NCBI GenBank assembly: GCA_964404255.1
Contig: CAYOJJ010000010.1
Coordinates: 62,001-126,000 of the forward strand
Length of the DNA: 64,000 bases
Direction: 5' to 3'
From: JAFDZW01 sp964404255
Lineage (GTDB): Bacteria; Bacteroidota; Ignavibacteria; Palsa-1295
Position numbers and translations under genes: made by a program. The notes beneath the pieces were generated by a model. It did not search any database and was not told the DNA's origin. It saw nothing but the letters and a program-made list of their open reading frames with translations. Positions 1-10,455 of this stretch are shown here, piece by piece; position 1 is the first letter of the stretch, and every line of letters starts with the position of its first letter.

Positions 1-2684
1 ACTTCGATGCTAAACTTCATGCTCCCTATTCCTTTGCCACTTCGCATCCGGTAATGCGATTAATGGTCGGATCGGCAGTCGGGCTTTCCACAAAGTTCTT
101 CAAAGACCTTTGCTATACCGGCACCGACGATAAAAATAATTCTCTTGAGCAATCGCTATACGTCCGGGTTGGGTCTATGCGCCAACCCTCACAATCTACC
201 ACGGGCACTTCAACGAATTCAACATTCCCGGAGACACCCGATGGCCTCACCCCGGTAGTGGTACAAACCGACAATGGTATCCAGGCAATCAACAAACCGT
301 TCGATCCCTTTACCGCATACCCTCAACCGAATAAAACTTTTTATATTGGCAGTGAAGAAATCTTTAATAAACCGGTAAATCAATTAGCCGTCCGGTTAGA
401 TCATGTGCTGGAGCCAACTTCAAATCAGTACCAGGTAAGTGTGTTATATCGGAAGCAGTGGCTCGATTTCATTACTAATGGGCGTGATGGCCAAATACCA
501 AACGGGATTCCAAGTCTTGAATTACAATCGGATTTTCTTTCAAAGCCAGTATCTTCCATTTCAAAAGTAGCACGGCTCGAAGCTAAAACTACCATGATCA
601 ACCCGGTAGTCTTAGACCGCCTCAACCCGATCACGGTCACTCAATGGGATCCGCAATCGACCGGTGGTTTCATTCGCATTCTGAATGCAAATCAAAACGA
701 TGGTGATGGTCCGACGATGATGGTGCGGAGCCAGGACAAAGCGCCAGTTCTGCAGATGAAGTCGGTATCGATCAGTTATTACTCAAAACTTGAGAAACTT
801 CAGATCGGCATCGATCAGTGTTTTCATATTACGCCGTTCGGCAGCGTAGAGATTTCCCCTGTCACACAGTTATCGACCGATAAAACGATCAGTACTGAAA
901 ATGTCGCAATGTTTTCTCAAGCCGACGAGAAGGGCAACTATCTGCTTGTCGATGCAAAGGATCGGTTGCTTCCACAATTTATCTATTCAAGCCCGTACTC
1001 GGATTTTTCGAACGCACCCTTCACCTGCCAGACACTTGGTAGCTATCTGCATCCCACGGTACACCCAAAGACCGGGATCAACCAATATACCGGAGCGCCC
1101 CTTGTTTCGACCTCTGCGAACCCGATCGTTCAGGAAGAAGGAATGCTTCTGATCGGCATAGCAAATGCAACGGCCCTGCAGACACTCTCGCTGCTATTCG
1201 AGTTTGCCGATGGTACTGCCAAAGACGAAGATAGCGATGACACTCCAGAAATTCATTGGTCGTATCTGACCAATAACGAATGGCGGCCATTCCCGCATGA
1301 AAGTATTATGTCCGACGGCACCTATGGGTTTCAAACCACCGGCATCGTCGAAATCGAAATTCCATCGGATTTTACGACGACCGATACGATCGTAAGCGGC
1401 GGATATTGCTGGATCATGGCCAGTGTTTCCAAAGGTACCGATACAATACCTCAGCTTATCGATATTGTCGCGCAGGCCGTCGAGGTAGAATTTGAAGATA
1501 ATGGAAATGCCCAAAGCCACTTCGATGCCGCATTACCTGCCGGAAGTATCACAAAGTTGGTATCGCCGATCTCACAGATCAGCAAGATAACCCAACCGTT
1601 CGAATCCTTCGATGGCAAGCATGAGGAAATTGGCAGTGAATTTTACACTCGCGTCAGCGAGCGCCTGCGTCATAAAGACCGGGCTATTACTCCCTGGGAC
1701 TATGAGCATCTCGTGCTCGATCGCTTCCCGAGCATCTACCGGGTAAAGTGTATTACTCATACCGATCCAGATTGCTTGTGCCGTACGCATGTGGATAAGA
1801 CAGGATGCTGTGGCTCTCAGGTGGCACCCGGCCATGTGCTTATGGTACCGATCTCGGACTTTAAGAACCGCACAAGCGGCGATCGGCTGCAGCCGAAGAC
1901 CAGCCGAAAAGTAATGCTTGAGATCGAGGAGTATCTCGAAGAGCGGACTTCACCGTTCGTCCATGTGCATGTCAAAAATCCTGTCTATGAGCAGATCCTT
2001 GTTGCCTTCCGGGTGCAATTCAATTCCGGAGTGGATAGAGGATATTATCTCAAAGCGCTCAATCAGGAAATTATCGAATACCTGACTCCCTGGGCCTTTG
2101 ACGAGCAGGCGGATGTCGGCTTCGGACGGAAAGTCTATGCTTCCAATATCATCCGCTTCATCGAAGGCCGGTGGTATGTAGATTTTATTACCGATTTTAC
2201 TATGTGCGTCTGCACTTCCAGTTGCTGCCCGCCGGCTGCTGCAGATCCCTGCGATGACACTGTAACACTCACTAACGCCATGGGCATGGCCGATGGATGC
2301 GATAGCTGGGAAAGCTTGCTGAAGAAATACGGCAACTTCGAAGGCGAGGTTGTTGCTTCGCCCAGCACTTCGCGCTCTATCCTCGTTTCGGCTCCTCAAC
2401 ATATTATTCTTCCTTATGAAGAGGTATATGTTCTCACTGCCTGCGAAAAACGAAAACTGGCTGCCGAAGGCAAGGGCACCGATGCTACGCTTATCACTGC
2501 CTCGGCCATGACCAATATCTCCAAAGCAATGGTTGCCGATGCAATGATAGCCCGAAAACCTACAGCCGTTGCGGTAACCGCTTCGGCAAGTAAGCCGGTG
2601 GCGAGCGAGGTTGCCACACCGGTAAAAGCAGCAGCAAAGAAAGCTACCGTCAAGAAAACCATATCGAATAAAAAAACTAAATAA
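1..2684 (+). CDS. eCIS baseplate J-like protein (Afp11-type), 5' partial
   Basis: Predicted wedge component of the baseplate of a phage-tail-like contractile injection system, of the Afp11/baseplate J type. The frame is open to the first base (first full codon at nt 3), so the true start lies outside the window and the ATG at 54 is internal; about 893 residues are visible. The diagnostic block is FYTRVSERLRHKDRA followed by a WDYEHLVLDRFP motif (about nt 1640-1735), which I associate with large eCIS J proteins. A Cys-rich patch (CVCTSSCCPP) lies near nt 2203-2232, and the C-terminus is an Ala/Lys-rich tail. The next gene starts 21 bp downstream on the same strand and is the usual partner (Afp12-type). 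Family call from remembered sequence signatures; no search was run. Confidence 0.85.
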   Translation, partial: FDAKLHAPYSFATSHPVMRLMVGSAVGLSTKFFKDLCYTGTDDKNNSLEQSLYVRVGSMRQPSQSTTGTSTNSTFPETPDGLTPVVVQTDNGIQAINKPFDPFTAYPQPNKTFYIGSEEIFNKPVNQLAVRLDHVLEPTSNQYQVSVLYRKQWLDFITNGRDGQIPNGIPSLELQSDFLSKPVSSISKVARLEAKTTMINPVVLDRLNPITVTQWDPQSTGGFIRILNANQNDGDGPTMMVRSQDKAPVLQMKSVSISYYSKLEKLQIGIDQCFHITPFGSVEISPVTQLSTDKTISTENVAMFSQADEKGNYLLVDAKDRLLPQFIYSSPYSDFSNAPFTCQTLGSYLHPTVHPKTGINQYTGAPLVSTSANPIVQEEGMLLIGIANATALQTLSLLFEFADGTAKDEDSDDTPEIHWSYLTNNEWRPFPHESIMSDGTYGFQTTGIVEIEIPSDFTTTDTIVSGGYCWIMASVSKGTDTIPQLIDIVAQAVEVEFEDNGNAQSHFDAALPAGSITKLVSPISQISKITQPFESFDGKHEEIGSEFYTRVSERLRHKDRAITPWDYEHLVLDRFPSIYRVKCITHTDPDCLCRTHVDKTGCCGSQVAPGHVLMVPISDFKNRTSGDRLQPKTSRKVMLEIEEYLEERTSPFVHVHVKNPVYEQILVAFRVQFNSGVDRGYYLKALNQEIIEYLTPWAFDEQADVGFGRKVYASNIIRFIEGRWYVDFITDFTMCVCTSSCCPPAAADPCDDTVTLTNAMGMADGCDSWESLLKKYGNFEGEVVASPSTSRSILVSAPQHIILPYEEVYVLTACEKRKLAAEGKGTDATLITASAMTNISKAMVADAMIARKPTAVAVTASASKPVASEVATPVKAAAKKATVKKTISNKKTK

Positions 2685-2705
2685 ACATCATAACCACTAT
2701 CCGAT

Positions 2706-5700
2706 ATGAGCAACGAACTTACTTTAATAAAATCGAATCCGCTTCTGCCGGCCGAAGATTATACCAATCTTCGTAAAGAGGGCAGGGATGCTATCGAGCG
2801 GCTCGGCCATGAACTCTGGGATAATTATAACGATTCCGAGCCGGGTATTACCATGCTCGAAGCAGTATCGTATGCCATTACCGATCTTGCCTATCGTATG
2901 GGGTTCGAAGTTAAAGACTTGCTTGCTCCCGAGCGTCTTACACCGACCACCTGGAATCAGATATTCTATACAGCCCGGCAGATCCTTCATAATAGCCCGC
3001 TCACCATTACGGATTGCCGTAAGCTGCTTCTCGATATTAAAGGCGTCCGTAATGCCTGGATAGAACCAAGCAAAGAATACGAAGTGCCATTATGGATAGA
3101 TTACGCACACACAGAAACAAAGGTAGAGGACGATTGCGGCTGTTCTGACAAAAAAACGACAAAGCAGTGCTACGGTAAACTTACGCTGACACAGGAACAT
3201 GTCGATCCCTGCCCCCCAACCGCCCTCGATCTGAAGATCGTCGAATTGGAAGGATTATATAATGTAATGATCGAGTACGAAGAAGATGTGCTCGATCAGG
3301 GTCAGCGTGAAGACGTTCGCCGTCAGGTATTCGCCCGTCTGGCTAAGCATCGTAATCTTTGTGAAGATATACTAAGTATTAATGCGGTAGAATACCTGGA
3401 TTTTGGCATAGCAGCTTCTTTCGAATTAGAAGAGGATGCCGATCCCGACCGGGTACTTGCAGAAATATTTTTTGCCATATACTCATACTTTACTCCATCG
3501 ATCCCTTTCCATACGATCGATGAGATGATCGCCGATAAAGGCTATAGTATCGATGAGATCTTTAATGGCCCGGCATTGAAGCATGGTTTTATCGACTCCG
3601 TAGAATTGGAAGCGACCGATCTCTTCCGGGATATTCACCTATCCGATATTCTGCATCTTATCGCAGATATCGATGGTATAAAGGCAATAACATATTTCCA
3701 GCTTCCTTTCGATATCAATACTCCTCCTGCTAAATCCGTACAGCAGTATTTTACCGAATGGGTTGAGCAACTCAAAGAACAGCGGAAAATAGCACGCATC
3801 GTCCCGACACTTTCACAGATCATTTTTTGCAAACAGCGGGAGTTCATCACCTACTGGATGAATAAGCCGAGCGATAGGCTCCCCGATCGTGTACTCAAGT
3901 TATTCAAAGATAAAAAAGCCCTTGAACGCAAATACCGATTGATCGGCCACGAGGTCGATCTGCCGGTGCCAACAGGCGAATATATGGAGCTGGAAAATTA
4001 TTATCCGGTCACGTACTCGCTGCCGATGAACTATAGTGTAAGCGAACGCGCCGGTATGCCGCCGGATACCGATCCGATCGGAAAGATCAAAGCACTGCAG
4101 TTAAAAGGCTTTCTGATGTTCTTTGAACAGTTACTGCTCGACCATCTCGTGCAGTTGAATAATCTTCGCAATCTTTTTAGCTTCGATGATTCGGTACACC
4201 GGACCTATTACACCAGAGCCTTACGGGAAATCGACGGGCTGACCGATCTGCTCGTTGATTATGGTAATCATCATAGCCACCCGCATTTATCTCCGCAGCA
4301 GATCGAGCAAAAGATCATCCACGATTTTGAGAGCGCTCTTCATTCGATCGTAGAACCGCCGGCCGTATTCGACGAACGCCGCAACCGGTTTCTGAGCCAC
4401 TTGCTGGCACGATTCAGCGAGGATATGAGCGGCTATGAATCGATCGATCGTTCATTATGGAGCCCCCATTCCGGTGAACGCTATATAACAGATAAGATCC
4501 ATCTTCTAAAAGATGGCGAGTACTATAAGATCAGCACCAACCGTGGTGTCGGATACGATTATACCCAGCAATCGATATGGGATACCGGTAATATCTCGGG
4601 CGCCGAACGAAGGATCAGCCGCCTGCTTGGTTTCGATACCGTATCGCGCCGGACGTTATCGCCGACATTTATTATTTCGGAGCCTGAACTGGTTATCGAT
4701 CCGACAACCAAACAGCAGGTGCCGTTCGTCGATCCCGATGGCCATCATCATAATATCATTAAAATTCTCGATCCTTCAAACGAACAGACGATTCTTCTGA
4801 CAAGCAAAAGCGTCGTCGATGGCTGCTGCACTCAGGAGCTTACCGATAGCATTATCGAATATGCTTCCGATAAAAAATATTTTCGTTTTGACGATGAATT
4901 GCAGCCGGGAATTCGGACTTCGGCCTCGAAGGTCGGGAAATTTTCATTCCAGTTGTACGATGGAACAACCGAAGATGCGACAATGATCGCCTCAAGCCCC
5001 CACTATCGTACCAAAGAAGAATGTATGGAGGCCTTTAAGACATTGGAAGCGGCGATTGCTCTTATTAATAAGAACGAAGGCTTCCATCTTGTCGAACATC
5101 TATTATTGCGTCCGAAGCTCGATATCGAACAGGATGAGTACGATAACCGGATAAACCCTACGTTGCTCGATGTCTGTCTGGACGATTGCGATCTCGGCCG
5201 CGGACTTAACGAATATACCGAAATCCCGATCTGCAAAAAAGAAGTGATCCGTATCCCGGCTGCAAAATGCTTCGATAATAAGCCCTGGGAGCTGCATTAC
5301 TTCCTCTATGATCCGAAAACGAAGACCTACGGTACCAGAACATTCTTGTATCAATCTATCTCAAGCGATAGCAGTGAGGCCGTAAAGCTAACCTTCGCCC
5401 GTTATGAAAAATTAACACAGCGGGTATTCGATCTTGCCGAGTTTGGCTCCGAACGCGCTAACTACACTATCGTATCGAACAATGCGACCCCGGCCAATTA
5501 TAGTTTTATCATTCACGGAAGAAACGGCGAGGTACTCGCTCAAAGCGAGTATCTGTTTACCTGGGATCCGGCAGATAAACCCGGTCATCCCGCTAAAGCA
5601 GACGATACACTGGACATCGAATATGTGATCGCCGCCCTTCAATCGTACTTCGGATTTCAGCAGGATCTCTACTGTGAGGCAGACGCTTGTGATAATAACG

Positions 5701-5996
5701 AAGACCCCTATTCTTTCCGTACGACTGCAGTCATTCCCTGTTGGCCGCAGCGCCTTCGCGATAAGACCTTCCGTCATTTAGTGGAGAAAACCATCCAGCA
5801 GGAATCCCCTGCCCATGTCCATACTCGTATCGTATGGGTTGGTATCGATGAAATGCGACGGTTTGAAACAGCCTATGCCGACTGGCTGCAGGAAATGGCG
5901 CAAACGGAGATGCCGAGCTATGAAAAGACGAACCCGCTTATAGAAGTGCTCAATACGCTTAAACCGTGCGGGCCTTGTGAAGATGAGTGTGCGTAA
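2706..5996 (+). CDS. eCIS baseplate-associated protein, Afp12-like
   Basis: Large protein (1096 residues) of the type that follows the J-like protein in eCIS loci and is thought to form part of the baseplate wedge. The N-terminus carries the signature LPAEDYTNLRKEGR followed by ELWDNYNDSEPGITMLEAV-type sequence, then ITDLAYRMGF, which I recognise from Afp12-type proteins. A second conserved-looking patch, LQLKGFLMFFEQLLLDHLVQL, lies in the middle, and a region ending EHLLLRPK lies near nt 5090-5115. The C-terminus is Cys-rich (CGPCEDEC). No signal peptide or membrane segment, as expected for a cytoplasmically assembled particle. ATG at 2706, 21 bp after the preceding stop. Function is assigned by family resemblance and gene order. 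Confidence 0.83.
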   Translation: MSNELTLIKSNPLLPAEDYTNLRKEGRDAIERLGHELWDNYNDSEPGITMLEAVSYAITDLAYRMGFEVKDLLAPERLTPTTWNQIFYTARQILHNSPLTITDCRKLLLDIKGVRNAWIEPSKEYEVPLWIDYAHTETKVEDDCGCSDKKTTKQCYGKLTLTQEHVDPCPPTALDLKIVELEGLYNVMIEYEEDVLDQGQREDVRRQVFARLAKHRNLCEDILSINAVEYLDFGIAASFELEEDADPDRVLAEIFFAIYSYFTPSIPFHTIDEMIADKGYSIDEIFNGPALKHGFIDSVELEATDLFRDIHLSDILHLIADIDGIKAITYFQLPFDINTPPAKSVQQYFTEWVEQLKEQRKIARIVPTLSQIIFCKQREFITYWMNKPSDRLPDRVLKLFKDKKALERKYRLIGHEVDLPVPTGEYMELENYYPVTYSLPMNYSVSERAGMPPDTDPIGKIKALQLKGFLMFFEQLLLDHLVQLNNLRNLFSFDDSVHRTYYTRALREIDGLTDLLVDYGNHHSHPHLSPQQIEQKIIHDFESALHSIVEPPAVFDERRNRFLSHLLARFSEDMSGYESIDRSLWSPHSGERYITDKIHLLKDGEYYKISTNRGVGYDYTQQSIWDTGNISGAERRISRLLGFDTVSRRTLSPTFIISEPELVIDPTTKQQVPFVDPDGHHHNIIKILDPSNEQTILLTSKSVVDGCCTQELTDSIIEYASDKKYFRFDDELQPGIRTSASKVGKFSFQLYDGTTEDATMIASSPHYRTKEECMEAFKTLEAAIALINKNEGFHLVEHLLLRPKLDIEQDEYDNRINPTLLDVCLDDCDLGRGLNEYTEIPICKKEVIRIPAAKCFDNKPWELHYFLYDPKTKTYGTRTFLYQSISSDSSEAVKLTFARYEKLTQRVFDLAEFGSERANYTIVSNNATPANYSFIIHGRNGEVLAQSEYLFTWDPADKPGHPAKADDTLDIEYVIAALQSYFGFQQDLYCEADACDNNEDPYSFRTTAVIPCWPQRLRDKTFRHLVEKTIQQESPAHVHTRIVWVGIDEMRRFETAYADWLQEMAQTEMPSYEKTNPLIEVLNTLKPCGPCEDECA

Positions 5997-6010
5997 TCCA
6001 TAAGCAGCAG

Positions 6011-7498
6011 ATGACTCATACGATCAATACATTGAAACTGGAAGTCACTTGCCCGAGCGAGGAAGAAGCATTCGCTCTTCGCACGACGCTTTCGCAGAAC
6101 CTGGCTTCTGAAGTTTCAATGGCGCTCGAGGAGGTTTGCGCGGATCGTATCGGTGACGATGAATGGATACTGATCGATAAACTCGAGATAACATTAGATC
6201 GGTTCAACGCCGCGACATTCTTTTCAGAATTCCCGGCCAGCCTGCGCCGTCAGTTAGAACAGGAGCTCTCGAAAGCTTTTGCTTCGCGTGTTTCGAAACG
6301 CGGACAAGGTTCTATGGACATTTCGGTACTACCGCTTGTCATTTCCTTTCTGCGATTCGGCACCTTCCCCTGGTGGGGCGAATCGCTCGGCAAGAGCATC
6401 GACGAGCTCATCAAAGAACTTCTTACCGCGGAGCCTCAGGCATTTCAGGCTTTCCTGATCGATAACCGTTTTATAGCTCCCATCTGGAAACGGATTGAGC
6501 TGCAGCTTACCGACGGAAGAAAACAAGAAATAATAGAATTACTGCCCGAATTGCAGGAAGTTGCTAAAGAACTTATTGCACTGGCAATTACTGCTATTAC
6601 GGCTATTATTGCAACAGATACGAAGACTGCTCCTGCCAATAGTACCATACCTTCAGCGATACAGGAATCTCTTCGTTCTGTTATCCTCTCGCTGGTACTT
6701 TCCGAAGTGCCGGGCATTTTTGCGGCTGTGGATCGGAAAGCATATGCCGTAAATCTTTTTAAACAGATGGAATATAGATTGAGTGATGTAACTTCGGCAG
6801 CTTCGAGAGTCGATACTCACTCGATCATTCAATCGGTATTATCGTCCGCTTCCGGAAGAACGATCGAACTCGGCATCCAACTCGAAGGACAGGCCAGCCT
6901 GACTCATGCACTATCATCTTCCGATACGATGCCAAACGATACTTCACCCGACGCCATGGCTATGTTTTCCAAAGAACAGAATGCAGGTATCACCGAAGAG
7001 CAGAAGTATATCGTCCGGCGCTCGGGCATTGCTCTGCTTGCACCATTCCTCAAGCCGTTATTTACTCATACGGGCCTGCTTCAGGAATCGAAATGGGTTT
7101 CGCATGAAGCCCAATACCGCGCAGTGCATTTGCTCTACTTTTTAAGTACCGGAATGCAGTACCCGCCCGAGCAGGAAGTACTGCTCGAAAAGATCTTTTG
7201 CGGCCTTCCCATGGAAGAACCTGTCCCAAGGATAATCGATCTTACAACGGAAGAAACCGCCGAATGTGAATCGTTGCTTCGGGCAGTGGTTCAACATTGG
7301 TCTGCGTTGAAAACGACATCGATAGCAGGATTGCGGCAGGCTTTTTTACAGCGCGGTGGAATACTCATGCGAAAAGGCAGCGATTGGAATCTTGCCGTAG
7401 AACGGAAAACGCTTGATGTACTTCTCGATCAGATCCCCTGGGGATTTTCGACTATCGGCTTTCCATGGAACAGGTATTTGATCTTTGTACAGTGGTAA
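6011..7498 (+). CDS. contractile injection system tape measure protein (CIS_TMP type)
   Basis: Predicted tape-measure/length-control protein of the eCIS (PF19268-type, Afp14-like), 495 residues from ATG 6011. I chose this ATG because the family N-terminus (HTINTLKLEV, then EEEAFALRTTLS) begins there. A GTG at 5987 would add eight residues and overlap the previous stop. The C-terminal half holds the typical block GIALLAPFLKPLF ... RAVHLLYFLSTG ... PEQEVLLEKIFCGLP, and the protein ends in the family-like PWGFSTIGFPW...LIFVQW. The region between (about residues 180-330) is Ala/Ile/Thr-rich and helical-looking, consistent with a length-determining middle. It lies between the Afp12-like gene and the AAA+ ATPase, the usual eCIS order, except that no Afp13-like fibre gene intervenes. 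Confidence 0.85.
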   Translation: MTHTINTLKLEVTCPSEEEAFALRTTLSQNLASEVSMALEEVCADRIGDDEWILIDKLEITLDRFNAATFFSEFPASLRRQLEQELSKAFASRVSKRGQGSMDISVLPLVISFLRFGTFPWWGESLGKSIDELIKELLTAEPQAFQAFLIDNRFIAPIWKRIELQLTDGRKQEIIELLPELQEVAKELIALAITAITAIIATDTKTAPANSTIPSAIQESLRSVILSLVLSEVPGIFAAVDRKAYAVNLFKQMEYRLSDVTSAASRVDTHSIIQSVLSSASGRTIELGIQLEGQASLTHALSSSDTMPNDTSPDAMAMFSKEQNAGITEEQKYIVRRSGIALLAPFLKPLFTHTGLLQESKWVSHEAQYRAVHLLYFLSTGMQYPPEQEVLLEKIFCGLPMEEPVPRIIDLTTEETAECESLLRAVVQHWSALKTTSIAGLRQAFLQRGGILMRKGSDWNLAVERKTLDVLLDQIPWGFSTIGFPWNRYLIFVQW

Positions 7499-7506
7499 TA
7501 TCTTCT

Positions 7507-8991
7507 ATGGATACCGAGCCAACTATCTTATCCAATAGCGTCGAACCAATCGACCTCGTGGCAATAAATGCCGAAGCACTCAGCAATGAACTGAGTTGGT
7601 TCACGAGAGTAATCCATTCACGACTGTACACTTATTTCCCGAGCGAACAGATAGCAACGCCTGCAGAACCTCAGCGGGGCTGGCTCGATTCGCTGTTGAA
7701 AACCGGTACTGCTCCACCGCAATCGCAAAAGCTACTGCCAAGAGGAGAAGCAACCGATCCGGCCTCTATTTCCGCGCCCGATCTCAGCGACGATCATTCT
7801 ATCTATGCCGAATTCGTAAAGTATTATAAACTGTCACCGGACGAACGCCTGCTGTTAATGCTGGCAATCACTCCGCATATCCAGCCGCACCTGCTCGATG
7901 TCTTCTTTTCGATCAATAAAAGTTTAGGCAGAGGCTACACCGAATTCGGTGGCATCACTACTTCCAGGCAAAGCGGATTCATCCCCACCATTGAAACAGC
8001 ACTCTTTATATTGGCTGGCAATGATCTGCACCGGCGCTTCCAGTTATACCGTTTATTCGAGCCGACTCACGTACTAATAGCGCATGGCATTCTGGTTCTC
8101 GATCCCGGGCTATCGAGGGAATCGTTTTATAGCAGTACGATCTCCATCAGCGAAGAATATATCGATTACTTCACTACCGGCACTCTTCGCAAGCCGCAAT
8201 TCAGCATGGACTTTCCTGCTAAACGCCTGACAACTCAAATGGAGTGGGACGATCTTGTCATCGATGATTATACAGCCCGCCAGCTCGAAGATATCCGCAC
8301 CTGGCTGCTGCATGGCCGCACCCTGCTTGACGATTGGGGATTAAGCAAGAAAATAAAACCCGGATATAAGACTCTCTTTCATGGCCCGCCCGGTACCGGC
8401 AAAACCCTTACCGCCGCATTACTTGGCAAACAGCACGGGCTCGATGTCTATCGGATCGATCTTTCGATGGTCATTGATAAATACATCGGCCAGACGGAAA
8501 AGAATCTCGAAAAAGTATTTAGCAAGGCAGAAAATAAAAATTGGATCTTATTATTCGATGAAGCCGATGCGCTCTTCGGAAAGCGAACCAACATTTCCGA
8601 TGCACACGATAAATATGCTAATCAGGAATGTGCGTATTTGCTTCAGCGTCTCGAAGATTACTCGGGGCTCGTGATCTTGGCTTCCAATATGCGCTCTAAT
8701 GTCGATGAGGCTTTTACCCGCCGGCTTCAGACGATCATTCATTTCCCCAAGCCGCTGCCACAGCAACGCCTGCGCTTGTGGAAGAATGCATTCAGCGCGC
8801 AAAGCATACCACCCTCGCAGGCCGATCTCGAACGCCTGGCAAAGCAGTTCGATCTTTCGGGGGGCGCTATTATGAACGTCGTCCAATATGCATCGCTCAT
8901 GGCGCTCAATCGAGGCGAGACCGCCATCGCAACCCAGGATCTTATCCAGGGAGCAACCAACGAACTTCGCAAGGACGGAAAAACCATTTAA
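7507..8991 (+). CDS. eCIS AAA+ ATPase (Afp15-like)
   Basis: AAA+ ATPase of the type encoded next to eCIS tape-measure genes, thought to help particle assembly or remodelling. 494 residues from ATG 7507, eight bases after the tape-measure stop; an upstream in-frame ATG at 7465 would overlap that gene. The N-terminal ~270 residues form a family-specific domain. The ATPase core follows with Walker A GPPGTGKT (nt about 8384-8407), Walker B LLFDEADALFGKR (about 8548-8586), sensor-type VILASNMRSN and arginine-finger region FTRRLQ. The C-terminal lid contains LSGGAIMNVVQYASLMAL. Strong assignment to the AAA+ superfamily; the eCIS role follows from context. Confidence 0.9.
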   Translation: MDTEPTILSNSVEPIDLVAINAEALSNELSWFTRVIHSRLYTYFPSEQIATPAEPQRGWLDSLLKTGTAPPQSQKLLPRGEATDPASISAPDLSDDHSIYAEFVKYYKLSPDERLLLMLAITPHIQPHLLDVFFSINKSLGRGYTEFGGITTSRQSGFIPTIETALFILAGNDLHRRFQLYRLFEPTHVLIAHGILVLDPGLSRESFYSSTISISEEYIDYFTTGTLRKPQFSMDFPAKRLTTQMEWDDLVIDDYTARQLEDIRTWLLHGRTLLDDWGLSKKIKPGYKTLFHGPPGTGKTLTAALLGKQHGLDVYRIDLSMVIDKYIGQTEKNLEKVFSKAENKNWILLFDEADALFGKRTNISDAHDKYANQECAYLLQRLEDYSGLVILASNMRSNVDEAFTRRLQTIIHFPKPLPQQRLRLWKNAFSAQSIPPSQADLERLAKQFDLSGGAIMNVVQYASLMALNRGETAIATQDLIQGATNELRKDGKTI

Positions 8992-8999
8992 GAATAGCC

Positions 9000-10418
9000 A
9001 TGCACGAAACTCCGACACGGGCTACTTCTTCAGCAGATGCCGATCTCTCTGCCGCATCTTCTGTAGGCACTATTGTGCAGCGAAAGTTATCCATCGGTGC
9101 AGAAAACGATCCGCTCGAACGCGAAGCCGATACCATGGCCGATATGGTGATGCGCAAACCAGTAGGCACAAGTATTCAGCGCAAATGCACCGGATGCGAA
9201 GAAGAAGATAAAAAACTTCAGCGCAAATCTATTACTCCATTTATCCAGGCCAAAGGCAGTGGCACAATGGTTGCTGATAGCGGCATTTCCTCTCAGATCG
9301 CCAATACCGCCGGCAAAGGAAGCCCCCTTTCTGCACCTGCTAAAACATTTATGGAGGATCGGTTTGAAAGAGATTTTTCAAATGTAAATATTCATACTGG
9401 TGATTATTCTGTGCAATTGAATCGGCAGTTGAATGCACAGGCTTTCACCGTCGGCAATAACATTTATTTCAATGAGGGGAAGTATGCCCCTGAATCTGAG
9501 AGTGGCAAGCACTTACTGGCACATGAACTAACCCATACATTACAGCAGTCTAAAATAATTTACAGAAAAAAATGCAATAGTACTACAAAGGCTGCTGATG
9601 TTATTAAAAGTCATACCGTAGATAAAACGATTATCGAAAAACCGGGGGACAAAGTAACATTTACGGTAATATTAAACTGCACTCCTGTTGACATAGTCCC
9701 TACTGCATTAGTAGATAATTCGACAAACAAAGAGTTTTCACAAGAAAATATTGATTTAAAAGGTGCAACTGCATTCAAAAAAGAATGGGATGGTAAAAAA
9801 TATTTCACAAATGTTGGTTCTTATATCGAAGATGGAGAATATATACATAAATTAAATCCTATTAAATACGCATACCTACATGGCAAAGATTTAAAAACAA
9901 GCACTCATAAATCTCCATCGGTAACTGTAAAAGTAAAATCGTCTATTGGTTCAAGCGGGGAGCTTCAGCACAACACCCCTGAAAATATTAAGCATCTTGC
10001 TATAATTATTGTGTCGGAAATGGAGGAAGGAAATCAGAAAGAGAAAGAGACTATAGCATGGTGTGTAAGAAATCAAATGTATCGATTGAACACCATGGAT
10101 ATACTAAATGCAAAGTCTGCTTTTCATGATGCTTACGATAAAAGCAAGACTAATGCGAATGCAATAAAAATTGCAACCGATATTTTATCAAAACCAATGA
10201 GCGATGATTTTACCAGCGGCGCTATAAAGTGGTTTTCACCAAAACGTATGCCCGGAAAGGAAACCACCGGCTACGATTGCGGTGGGGGCATACATGTAAT
10301 AACTGATTTTGAAAGTAAAAAAAATGCAAGTAGATGTTTCCCCGCATTTTCAAAATCAATGACAGAAGTGACTATTTCTGGCGTGAGAGAGTGGTTTCTT
10401 AAAATTTACAAGCTATAG
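9000..10418 (+). CDS. DUF4157 (eCIS core domain) protein with C-terminal effector domain
   Basis: Likely eCIS cargo, 472 residues, ATG 9000 (eight bases after the ATPase stop). Residues ~1-105 are a linker with VQRKL and the Cys motif CTGCEEED (63-70), typical of these proteins. Residues ~106-183 are DUF4157 with the metallopeptidase-like motif HELTH (175-179), preceded by NIYFNEGKY. Residues ~190-330 look beta-rich. The C-terminal ~140 residues (HLAIIIVSEMEEGN, IAWCVRNQMYRL, GAIKWFSPKRMP, YDCGGGIH) faintly recall SleB-type cell-wall hydrolases, where a Glu in a similar position is catalytic; this is a weak inference. The DNA from about 9540 to the stop is visibly more AT-rich than the upstream structural genes, as expected for an exchanged toxin module. 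Confidence 0.82.
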   Translation: MHETPTRATSSADADLSAASSVGTIVQRKLSIGAENDPLEREADTMADMVMRKPVGTSIQRKCTGCEEEDKKLQRKSITPFIQAKGSGTMVADSGISSQIANTAGKGSPLSAPAKTFMEDRFERDFSNVNIHTGDYSVQLNRQLNAQAFTVGNNIYFNEGKYAPESESGKHLLAHELTHTLQQSKIIYRKKCNSTTKAADVIKSHTVDKTIIEKPGDKVTFTVILNCTPVDIVPTALVDNSTNKEFSQENIDLKGATAFKKEWDGKKYFTNVGSYIEDGEYIHKLNPIKYAYLHGKDLKTSTHKSPSVTVKVKSSIGSSGELQHNTPENIKHLAIIIVSEMEEGNQKEKETIAWCVRNQMYRLNTMDILNAKSAFHDAYDKSKTNANAIKIATDILSKPMSDDFTSGAIKWFSPKRMPGKETTGYDCGGGIHVITDFESKKNASRCFPAFSKSMTEVTISGVREWFLKIYKL

Positions 10419-10455
10419 TATTACACCAAGCAATTCACATAAGTAAGGACTATCT

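Noticed and set aside
8778..8999. Upstream extension of the DUF4157 frame
   Set aside because: It lies inside the ATPase gene; the family-like N-terminus begins at the ATG at 9000.
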